From Arthrobacter sp. PM3 (GTDB lineage Bacteria; Actinomycetota; Actinomycetes; Actinomycetales; Micrococcaceae): 64,000 nt of DNA. Location of the stretch: NCBI RefSeq assembly GCF_003352915.1, contig NZ_CP022314.1, positions 3,886,215-3,950,214 of the forward strand. Direction: 5' to 3'. The notes under the pieces are model-generated. The model ran no database searches, was not told where the DNA came from, and saw nothing but the letters and a program-made list of their open reading frames with translations. The translations under genes and the position numbers were made by a program. Positions within the stretch are counted from its first letter, which is position 1, and every line of letters starts with the position of its first letter. Positions 9,117-16,899 of the stretch are shown here, in pieces.

Positions 9117-10379
9117 CTATGCGGATGCTCGAGTTTGCGAGAAGACGTCAACGGAGTGCAGAACAATCGTCGTTTCAGGGTTCATCCAATGCTGGAAGAT
9201 GAAGCCTCGACAGAGGACGCCTTCCGGGAGAGCGAACTCGTAAGAGTTCGTGCTGCGCCCGGGGGACGTCTTGAGATAACGATAAAACCCGACATTACGG
9301 TTGCCTGATAAGCCGATCCCCGTTTCCAACAAAGCCTTGATCAGGACCTCATCGGTAATGTCGGCGCCTTTTGTATCCATCAGCAGGAGGCTAACCAGTG
9401 CGCTGTTTGTCACGGCGGCCTCGCCGAAGTAGGCATCCAGGCGCAAAGAGAACAGGCTGGACGGGCGGTCCAGGTAGAGAATCGGCACTTCTGAGAGGTT
9501 CGCCGCCGTATCCAGCAGTTGCTCGTTGACTGGGAGGATCATGCGGTCCGCGATGGCGGGAAAAATCGACCCAAGGTCAACGTCTTCCGAAACGGACGGG
9601 TAGCGCTGCAGGTTCTCGGCGAGCTTCGCCCGCCCCGTGCCGAGCCTGTCACGAATGGACGTGTCCTGGGTGAGGTGTCGAACCCAGAAGTATCCGGGCT
9701 TCCTTGCATCAACGATCACGGGGTTGGTGCGGTCTGAAAGGTTGTGCTGGGCATCGTCCGGGCCGATCAGGAACCCGTCATTGTCCCGCCGCCATATGCT
9801 GAGCAACCCCATCGAGTGCATGGGCCAGTACGAGGACCGGAAGTTACTGTAATTGCCGTCAAAGCCCAGGGCAGTGATACCGGTTGCGAGAGAAACTTGC
9901 ATTCCGGCGTTTGCGCCGGTCACGTACTGGCTCATCTGCTCGAAGTAATCGAGGCTAACCACCCCATCATCATCTAGCTGGTAAACGCCGTACGCCGCAT
10001 CGCTTCCGTCAAGAACCTGGGCGGCAATGTCGTGCGGGTCAACCGTAGGCTTTGAATATTGGCGATCAAGCACCAGGAACTGGTATCGCTCCGCGGCGTC
10101 CTCCAAAAGACGCTGAAATTTGGTCGGCAGCTCAGCCGAGTAGGAGACCACATGGAACAGATCGAAGCCTTTGGAGGCGAGAGCGAGCTGTGGCAGCGAC
10201 TGGTTGATGAAGATGTCCGTGCGCAACCCGATCCGCTCATCTGAGTAGAGGTAGACCTCGTAATCTTCCGGCGTCAGGAATCCGCTGCCAGCCCCCACCG
10301 ACGATGAGGACCGTGGGTGGAACAGGCTAAAGCGCGTCTGGCCTATGAACAGCAAATCTACTCCCAAAGATATCTGCAC
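9117..10379 (-). CDS. putative rhamnosyltransferase-type glycosyltransferase
   Basis: The 420-residue product matches the 'putative rhamnosyl transferase' family (PF11316). Visible features are the N-terminal LLFIGQTRFSLFHPRSSS, an EVYLYSDERIGLRTDIF segment, and the acidic motif AYGVYQLDDDGVVSLDYFEQM near residue 140, expected to bind the metal-nucleotide-sugar. No signal peptide. The rhamnose specificity is only the family label; the locus has no dTDP-rhamnose synthesis genes in this window. Translation starts at GTG 10379 by the frame, since the ATG a few bases upstream is out of frame. It ends at a hairpin terminator. Confidence 0.78.
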   Translation of the reverse strand: MQISLGVDLLFIGQTRFSLFHPRSSSSVGAGSGFLTPEDYEVYLYSDERIGLRTDIFINQSLPQLALASKGFDLFHVVSYSAELPTKFQRLLEDAAERYQFLVLDRQYSKPTVDPHDIAAQVLDGSDAAYGVYQLDDDGVVSLDYFEQMSQYVTGANAGMQVSLATGITALGFDGNYSNFRSSYWPMHSMGLLSIWRRDNDGFLIGPDDAQHNLSDRTNPVIVDARKPGYFWVRHLTQDTSIRDRLGTGRAKLAENLQRYPSVSEDVDLGSIFPAIADRMILPVNEQLLDTAANLSEVPILYLDRPSSLFSLRLDAYFGEAAVTNSALVSLLLMDTKGADITDEVLIKALLETGIGLSGNRNVGFYRYLKTSPGRSTNSYEFALPEGVLCRGFIFQHWMNPETTIVLHSVDVFSQTRASA

Positions 10380-10461
10380 GGGCCATCAGCCGCGACTGCT
10401 CATGAATCTTAACACGGGTGCAGCCCCGTGCCCTGCGTCAAAATGATCGGTTCTGGGGCAC

Positions 10462-11067
10462 CTAGGCGTCGCTCATTTGACGAATGATCCGGGCAGGAAC
10501 GCCACCCACGATGGTGTTGTCAGGCACGTCCTTCGTCACGACGGCACCGGCTGCGATCACACAACCGGTGCCAATCGTGACGTCACCCAGGATTGTGACG
10601 CCAGAACCGATCCACGTTCCATCCCCCACGACAATGGGTGGCCAGATCGGCTTCATTGCACGTTTTGTGGGGCCGCCAAGCTCGTGCGTGTCCGACATGA
10701 ATCTCGTGAAGGGCCCAACCAGAACACTGTCCCCTATGGTCACATTCGCGCGAACGAACCCTCCGATGTTGATAAGGCACCCCGCACCAATGGTGACTGG
10801 CCCGATCATCTCTGTCTGGCGGGCAATCCGCGTGCGCGCACCAATGGTGATCGGCTTATCTTCGGCCGCCATCAAGTTCACGGACGGGTCGAGCACTGCG
10901 GTGGGATCCACAAATACGAACGGCGGTATGTACGCAACCTTGCGCGGGCCAAGGCCAGCGACCTTCTGGCTTAGCGTTGCAATGGTTTCCCGGAGTTCCG
11001 CGTTGTCCCGCTCCAGCTCAGAGACGCGGGCGCGGACTGACTTCTCGCGGGAGGCGAAAAGGCGCAC
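10462..11067 (-). CDS. left-handed beta-helix O-acetyltransferase (CatB/NodL type)
   Basis: Hexapeptide repeats run from about residue 70 (ITIGARTRI, VTIGAGCLI, VTIGDSVLV) to the C-terminus, ending in the typical GCVIAAGAVVTKDVPDNTIVGGVPARII. The active-site histidine is likely the His in the FMSDTHELGGP loop near residue 130. Such enzymes transfer acetyl from acetyl-CoA to a sugar hydroxyl. The first 40 residues form a predicted coiled coil (VSELERDNAELRETIATL), unusual for the family, perhaps for trimer stability or for docking to the coiled-coil membrane proteins of the locus. GTG start with a moderate purine-rich site upstream. Confidence 0.85.
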   Translation of the reverse strand: MRLFASREKSVRARVSELERDNAELRETIATLSQKVAGLGPRKVAYIPPFVFVDPTAVLDPSVNLMAAEDKPITIGARTRIARQTEMIGPVTIGAGCLINIGGFVRANVTIGDSVLVGPFTRFMSDTHELGGPTKRAMKPIWPPIVVGDGTWIGSGVTILGDVTIGTGCVIAAGAVVTKDVPDNTIVGGVPARIIRQMSDA

Positions 11068-11352
11068 TAGACCGCCTTCTCGGAGGCGAGACTTTCCTGA
11101 TTTTCATGTGATTGCATTCCGCCAAATTTACCCCACCCAGCAACCCGGTCCCGCCCACGTCCATTCTTCCGCGACCACGCCAAGGAGGCGCAATGAAAGC
11201 TCACCATAACTGGAGCCCGACCAGATGATCGAAGGGATCAGTGCCGCAGGAGCCAACAGCCTCGGCGCAACAGGCCCAAACCGCTTGACGAAATGCATAG
11301 GGACACCCCCTACGTTGACTCCGTAGCATCGTCTACCCTCGATCGGTAAACC

Positions 11353-11715
11353 TACGAGTACCTCCGCCCGGATCACGGGCACCCTTCGGAGGTCACCCGG
11401 TCGTGGGAGTACAGGGACTACCCGAAGGTTATCGCGAGTGTCCCGCTGGCCGGCGGCGCCACGGTGGACGTCTACGCTGTCGCGGAGCGCTGGAACCGCT
11501 CGAACGTCGCGGTCTCGTGGCATTTCGACGCCAGGCACGCTCACTGGGCGTTGATCCCCGCCGGGAACGCCCGCAGCAGCGTCACGGACTTGGAACGGGA
11601 CGTCGAGGAGTACCGTCACTGTCCCGAGGAGCTCCGGCCCATCAGATGGGGGTCCGGCCGCCCGGGGTCGCAGACTCAGCCTCCAGGGGCAAATGCCTTC
11701 GCCACTCCCCTTTGA
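11353..11715 (+). pseudogene. decayed phage-like gene (EYL family, copy 2)
   Basis: Open sequence from 11353 encodes YEYLRPDHGHPSEV, TRSWEYRDYPKV, then VDVYAVAERWN, AHWALIPAGNARS and EEYRHCPEELRPIRWG. The N-terminal part is homologous to the small ORF at 8910, but a TAA lies two codons upstream of the shared segment (where copy 1 reads Gly-Val-Thr) and no ATG precedes it, so the start is destroyed. The stop codon lies inside copy B of the 31-base repeat. Function unknown; it looks like a remnant of phage or mobile DNA. Confidence 0.55.
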
Positions 11716-11718
11716 GAG
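11688..11718 (+). repeat. 31-base dispersed repeat, copy B
   Basis: Matches 7658-7688 at 28 of 31 positions, same orientation. Here it spans the C-terminal codons and stop of the decayed gene just upstream, and ends 13 bases from the stop of the beta-helix gene. Confidence 0.7.
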
Positions 11719-11730
11719 CGTGCGGCAGTT

Positions 11731-12972
11731 TCAGCGGTAGGGACTGTGGGTGTTGCCGGATACGCGCGGGGTGGTAGACGAAACTATCAGCACTGCTTGG
11801 CCCCCGCCGTAGATACTGTTGTTCACAATTATTGGGGAGTTGGCCCATTTCACGTAGATGTGTGTGACGGCCTTATTGTTTTTCTGCCGCAGAACGTTAT
11901 CGCGTATTTCGATACCGCGAAGCAGTGCTGTGGAAAATCCAGTCACAGCAACATCTACGCCGATCAGGTTGGGGTTGATTCTGTTGCCGATGACCTTGAC
12001 GTATTGTGACCGGATTACGTTGATTGCCGGGCCGGGGTAAGCCGGTGGCGTTGTCAGGTCGAAGTTGAGCGTGTTGCGCTCGACGTTGACGTTCGATGCT
12101 TGAATCTTGATGAAGCGGCGGGAAACGTTTCTGATCACGTTGTCGCTGACGGTCACTTTGCCCGCGTTGAACGGGTTGGCCTTGCCGTCAAAGAAGATCA
12201 CGTGGATTGCATCGCCCTCCTCGCCGGTGATGTTCTCGATGCGGTTTCCGCTGATGACCGAACTCGCGGTTGCTGCGGCCCCAGCGCTGAGTGCAATGCC
12301 ACGGGAGGAACCGTTGCCGTTACCTAGCGTCTTGTCACCGACGCTGACGACGCTGCGGATGACGTTGTTGCGGACGATGATGCCGCCGGTGGTGGTCGCT
12401 TCGATTCCGCGAGCAAATTGGGTTGCTGACCGGAAGTTCTCATACAGACCATTTTCGATAACCGCCCCGGCGCCGGTAACTCTAAGGCCCAAAGCAGCCC
12501 TGCGATTACCGTCGATGTACGCACGGATGTTGGCGTTGTTCCCTGTCACGGTGAGCGCCGTGATGTTCGCGCCGTCGGCTAGGATTTTCGCGTGATCGGT
12601 GTAGAGCTCCCGGTTGTTGCCCGCCAACGTGAGGCCTCTCACGATGCGGTATGTGCCGTCGGTGAGCTGGGCGCCGCCTGCCGTGAGCCACGCCTGGAGG
12701 GCTGCTGTGTCGTCGGTTACGCCGTCGCCTTTGGCGTTATAGGGTGGCAGCTTCGGGTTCAGGGCGACGGCTCTCGGGGCGAGCGCAAGCTTTGTGGCCA
12801 AATTGTTGGCCGAGTCAGCGCTCAACACCGTCTGAGCCCAGTCAATTCGGGAGTCCGGCGTCGCAGCGTCTGAGCTGCCGGGCGGCTGATACCCGGCCAA
12901 GAGCAGGCCCAGGCACGCGGAAAGGACCGCAGCTGCCCTCCGCACCCTCCGTGTCGATGGTGTGACGGCCAT
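11731..12972 (-). CDS. secreted right-handed beta-helix protein (pectate-lyase superfamily)
   Basis: The N-terminus (VTPSTRRVRRAAAVLSACLG) is a basic stretch plus hydrophobic core ending near LAGYQPPGSSDA: an export signal. The segment PYNAKGDGVTDDTAALQAWL is the diagnostic start of the pectate_lyase_3 / glycosyl hydrolase 28-like beta-helix. Later repeats (VIRSVVSV, ISGNRIENI, VSDNVIRNV, VIGNRINPN, IRDNVLRQK) are successive parallel-beta-helix turns. It may bind or cleave the locus's surface polysaccharide, as such proteins often accompany glycan clusters; catalytic residues are not identifiable by eye. The ATG at 12972 was chosen over one six codons upstream because GGAG lies about six bases before it. 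Confidence 0.8.
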   Translation of the reverse strand: MAVTPSTRRVRRAAAVLSACLGLLLAGYQPPGSSDAATPDSRIDWAQTVLSADSANNLATKLALAPRAVALNPKLPPYNAKGDGVTDDTAALQAWLTAGGAQLTDGTYRIVRGLTLAGNNRELYTDHAKILADGANITALTVTGNNANIRAYIDGNRRAALGLRVTGAGAVIENGLYENFRSATQFARGIEATTTGGIIVRNNVIRSVVSVGDKTLGNGNGSSRGIALSAGAAATASSVISGNRIENITGEEGDAIHVIFFDGKANPFNAGKVTVSDNVIRNVSRRFIKIQASNVNVERNTLNFDLTTPPAYPGPAINVIRSQYVKVIGNRINPNLIGVDVAVTGFSTALLRGIEIRDNVLRQKNNKAVTHIYVKWANSPIIVNNSIYGGGQAVLIVSSTTPRVSGNTHSPYR

Positions 12973-13987
12973 GGCAACTCCAATCCGCAAGTGATTTCAC
13001 GAATACGCGCCCAGCCCGTGCCATAAGTATCGTCAGAATGGCCCCTTAAGAAAACCCCAAGAATATTGTTTGATGTTGGTCCCCGTCTAAGCGGTAGCAA
13101 GCGCCTATCAGGGTCAATGTGAGAGGCCGAGTCGACCGGCCCCAGGCTCGCGTCCGTGGTGGCCACGTCGACAGGTCAGCGAAAACTCACGTTGACACTT
13201 GACGAGGCCGACGACGTTCTATGAGAACCGGAGGAACTAATCGATCGGCCCTGCCAGACTCTTGCGCTCGTAGGTCTGCGTGACGGGCGAGAAGGCAAGC
13301 CGACCTGTCTTCGCGCCGCTGCAGTTCTTGCGTCTCCGATGTGCACATGCGGCATAATGCACTGGACGGGGCCCGAGACTCCTCGAACCGAGAGCCGAAA
13401 GAATCGCGTCACGGGTTGGCAGCGCTTGCTCCATGTGGCCTTACACCGAGGATTCAACTCGGCGCTGCAGATACTCGCCGACGTTTGCTTCCCCGCTCAA
13501 ACCCGCCCTAGGCTCTGCGGTTCGTTGCCGTCCCGCGATGAGGTGGTTCTCTTTCTGTGCCGGCGGCGCCAGTCGTTCTGCTAAGTACTTCCCAAACCGC
13601 GAGGCCAACAACACACGAAGTCTTTGCTCTGCCCATGTCGGACTCCTCCGCCGCGGCCAAGACTCTTCGAGCAGGGCAAAACCTCCTCTTGAACTTTTGG
13701 GTGTACGCAACCGATTTCAGCAGCCAGTCACGCTTGCTGCGGGCAGCGTCAGGCTTGCCCCTTAGGAAGTCATGCCCGGCCAAGACTGATGCGTGAAGTG
13801 TCGGATCAATCCAATCACAGGAAGGCAACGCCTCTTTTCGTCGGTAGACCTCTAGCAGCCGGCTTGCAGATACCTGCTTGTTGGCTTCATGGCAATAACT
13901 GCCCTTCTACTCCCCCGGCGTATCTACGTCACGTCAACTTCCGCTCGGTTCGGGTGGCCGGCCGCCTGTACCTACCCCATGAACGTC
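12973..13987. other. gene-poor stretch upstream of the IS481-like element
   Basis: About 1 kb with no convincing gene. A 65-codon minus-strand frame ending at 13237 has moderately protein-like composition (GAKTGRLAFSPVTQTYERKS), which could be a gene relic, but I do not recognise it. No hairpin or tRNA seen. Its position between a secreted protein gene and an IS fits DNA left over from rearrangement. Confidence 0.4.
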
Positions 13988-15059
13988 TCCTGGGTGTGCT
14001 TGGCCAGGACGTTGGTTACACGTTGAAAGGGTGAAGACCTCTTGGGTTGGTGGTTACCACACACACCGAACGACTAAGAGGTCTTCATGGTCCACCGTAA
14101 CGCCTGTCTGACTTCTGCCGGTAGAAGCATCCTTGTCCAGCGTGTTCTGGACGGCCGTCCAGTGGCCCATGTGGCGAAGGAAACGGGGGTCTCCCGTACC
14201 TGCGCGCATCGGTGGTTCCGGCGCTACCTGGCGCGCGGCTGGGAGGAGATGGAGAATCGTTCGTCCCGTCCGCTGTCGTGCCCGCACGCCACCGCCGAAG
14301 CGAAGATCGACGAGGTGCTCGCGGCGCGGGTGAAGCATCGCGAGGGCCCGGTCGAGCTGGCCGAACGCTGCCAAGTCCCGGCCCGCACGGTATCCCGGAT
14401 CATCGCCCGTGCCGGGCTGCCCCGGTTGTGGGAACTGGACCCGATCAGCGGCGAACGCATCCGCGCCGGCCGCGCCACCGGCCACCGCTATGAACGCGAC
14501 ACCCCGGGGAGCTGCTGCACATTGATGTGAAGAAGCTCGGGAAGATCCCGAAGGGAGGCGGCTGGCGGGTCCATGGCCGCAGCGAAGCCGTGAAAGGCCG
14601 CGGGCTGCGCTACGACTACGTCCACGTCGCCGCCGATGACCACTCCCGACTGGCCTATGTCGAGGTCTTGCCGGACGAGAAGGGCCCGACCTGCGCACGG
14701 TTCCTGGCCGCCGCGGCGGCGTTCATGGCCGCGAACGGGGCACCCGTGCAAAAAGTCATGACCGACAACGCCCTGGCCTACATCCGGTCCGCCGCCTTCG
14801 CCAAAGTGATGGCCGACCTGGGTGCCAACACCGCCGCACGAAACCGCGCAGCCCCTGGCAGGACAGCAAGGCCGAACGGTTCAACGGCACCCTCCAGGAC
14901 GCCTGGGCCTACAAGGACGCCTACGACTCCAGCGACCACCGCGCACAGGCCCTCACCGGCTGGCTAGACCTCTACAACCACCGCCGCAACCACAGCGCCC
15001 TCGGAGGAGGAGCACCCTTCAGCAGATGTAACTAACCTGCTAGCCGAGTACAGCTAGGA
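13988..15059 (+). mobile_element. IS481-family insertion sequence, inactivated
   Basis: A transposase gene is bounded by imperfect terminal inverted repeats of 33 bases: 13988-14020 and 15027-15059 match inverted at about 26 of 33 positions. Length is about 1.07 kb, typical for IS481. An additional pair of short inverted segments (GAAGACCTCTT near 14035, AAGAGGTCTTC near 14074) precedes the transposase start. I see no clear target-site duplication. The right end overlaps the last codons of the wecC-like gene. Confidence 0.75.
14087..15035 (+). pseudogene. IS481 transposase, two frameshifts
   Basis: The first part reads MVHRNACLTSAGRSILVQRV, an HTH segment (HVAKETGVSRTCAHRWFRRY) and an IS481-type linker. 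Near 14508 one base is missing in a C/G run, moving the frame; translation resumes as HIDVKKLGKIPKGGGWRVHG and continues through the catalytic core (DDHSRLAYVEVLPDE, KVMTDNALAY). A second single-base loss near 14828 shifts it again; the rest reads SKAERFNGTLQDAWAY (the DDE glutamate) to LYNHRRNHSALGGGAPF and a stop at 15033-15035. IS481 transposases are normally one frame, so this copy should be inactive. Confidence 0.9.
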
Positions 15060-16376
15060 CGCTGCCGAAGCGGTGCCAATTCGGATGGCGCTCTCCGGGT
15101 TGGTTTGAACGTCGCCTCGCCAGATGCCGCGAGTGTCTATGACAGCCTTCTCCTCGAGCGAAGTCTGAGGTAGGGCCTTGAAGTCATCGTGGTCTACAAG
15201 AACGAGGACAATGTCCGCAAGGTCAACTGCCCTCTCCAGATCCATGAGCTGGATCTGCTCCCGGGCGACCAACGAGTGTGGCAGGGTACTGACGTGAGGT
15301 TCAGCGACGCAAATTTTAGCCTCGGGAAGCGTATCGGCCAACTGGGCGACGATGCTGACCGCTGGAGATTCTCGGAGGTCGTCAATGTTGGCCTTGAAAG
15401 CTAGGCCGAGCGCCGCAATAACGGGCTGCCTGCCAATCTTTGCAGCTGCCGCCTCAACTTTGCGGATGACCCACTCGGGCTTCGCGTCATTTGTAACCCG
15501 TGCCTGGCGGATGAGTCTGGCTTCCTCAGGAGCTGCCGCGACCACGAACCAGGGGTCTACAGCAATGCAGTGACCTCCGACTCCCGGACCAGGCTGGAGT
15601 ATATTGACACGCGGGTGGTGGTTAGCCAAGGAGATCAATTCCCAGACATCAATTCCCAGCTTGTCGGATATAACAGAAAGCTCGTTGGCGAACGCAATGT
15701 TCACGTCGCGGTATGAATTTTCGACGAGCTTAGCCATCTCAGCGGTCTTTGCATCGGTCAGGAATATGTCTCCTTGGCAAAATACGCTATACAATTCCTT
15801 CGCCATCTCAGCTGCACGTCGAGAGACGCCGCCGACGATACGGTCGTTCGTGACCAGTTCAATCATGACTCTGCCGGGAAGAACGCGTTCGGGGCAGTGT
15901 GCAACGTGGAGTAGGTTCTCAGTCACGGCATTCTCGTTTTCGTCCGCACTGAGATCCGGGCGCAACCCAATTAGGTAGTCAGCAAGATGCTGTGTTGCAC
16001 CGGGCGGCGAAGTTGATTCCAGAATCACAAGCTCTCCCCCGCGAAGCTTGGGGGCTATGGCGCGGGCCGCGGCCTCGACGTAGGAAAGGTCTGCTGACTT
16101 GTCTGCATTGAAAGGGGTCGGCACAGCGATAATAAAAGCTTCGGCTTCAGGCATTTCCAACTGCGCACGAAGGTGGCCCTGGCTCACTGCACCCGCGACG
16201 TGCACCGCCAAATCGGGCTCCACGAACGGCACCTCGCCGCGATTGATAGCTTCGATGTTGTTACGGTTGACGTCGACTCCAATGACTTCCAGCCCGTTGG
16301 TGGCAAGAATTGCGGCGGTCGGCAAGCCAATGTATCCCAAACCGACTACGGCAACGGTCTTCATACTGTTTAGCAC
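15054..16376 (-). CDS. wecC: UDP-N-acetyl-D-mannosamine dehydrogenase (WecC-like), copy 1
   Basis: The 440-residue protein has the NAD-binding GLGYIGLPTA motif at residues 12-21, the DVNRNNIEAINRGEVPFVEP segment, STSPPGATQ, HCPERVLPGR and the catalytic Cys270 in GPGVGGHCIAVDPWF, all typical of the UDP-ManNAc (not UDP-glucose) dehydrogenase subgroup. It oxidises UDP-ManNAc to UDP-ManNAcA, an acidic precursor for wall glycans; wecB at 20.8 kb would supply the substrate. A GTG start is supported by GAGGAG four bases upstream. The final codon and TAG lie inside the inverted repeat of the IS481 element, so the native C-terminus may be replaced. A paralogue is at 42880-44184. Confidence 0.9.
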   Translation of the reverse strand: MLNSMKTVAVVGLGYIGLPTAAILATNGLEVIGVDVNRNNIEAINRGEVPFVEPDLAVHVAGAVSQGHLRAQLEMPEAEAFIIAVPTPFNADKSADLSYVEAAARAIAPKLRGGELVILESTSPPGATQHLADYLIGLRPDLSADENENAVTENLLHVAHCPERVLPGRVMIELVTNDRIVGGVSRRAAEMAKELYSVFCQGDIFLTDAKTAEMAKLVENSYRDVNIAFANELSVISDKLGIDVWELISLANHHPRVNILQPGPGVGGHCIAVDPWFVVAAAPEEARLIRQARVTNDAKPEWVIRKVEAAAAKIGRQPVIAALGLAFKANIDDLRESPAVSIVAQLADTLPEAKICVAEPHVSTLPHSLVAREQIQLMDLERAVDLADIVLVLVDHDDFKALPQTSLEEKAVIDTRGIWRGDVQTNPESAIRIGTASAAS

Positions 16377-16899
16377 TTTGCTCCTCTAAATCAACATTTC
16401 GGAGGCTGGATGGCCAGACATCCGACCTATCCAGTAACGAACATTCTTGTCTTCTCAATGCCTTGCTACGACTGTGCGAAAGACGACCCGGTGCAAAGCT
16501 GTGTCGACCGGCCGGTTATAACGACGAGCCTTTCGGAATTTTCCGAAGAAAATCATCGTACGTAGGTGAGCCCCAACTGCTTTGGATGGAAGCCCGGCGA
16601 ACGCCTGCTCGCGAAACTGGATCCGGCGCCGAACCAAGGCCGCAAGGGCTGTACCTGCGCAGCCAGGATCACCACGACATCGTTGTTGTCGGAAGCTCGT
16701 ACGCCCAGCCCATGCTATTTGGGCGTCAATGCCCTCAAAGGCTACCAAGTAACCGAGAACTCCACTGAATTGACCCGCCGCTGAGACCGAGCTCACGGCG
16801 AGGCTTGGCGAGACCAGATTGCCTAGTGCCATGTGAGCCAGGGCGTCTCCGCAATCCAGGGCATTAGCGAGAAGGTCATGACGCTTGTCACCGAGGAGG
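16377..16899. other. intergenic region, no gene seen
   Basis: About 520 bases between two minus-strand genes. No credible frame, tRNA or hairpin. It should contain the wecC-like promoter and the 3' region of the metalloprotease gene. Confidence 0.45.

Noticed and set aside
13237..13434. 65-codon minus-strand frame as a gene
   Set aside because: Protein-like in part, but no family, no ribosome binding site and no neighbour coupling; recorded only in the gap description.
14035..14084. Short inverted segments near the IS481 transposase start as IS ends
   Set aside because: They face each other within 50 bases and do not flank the gene; the 33-base pair at 13988 and 15027 fits the ends better.
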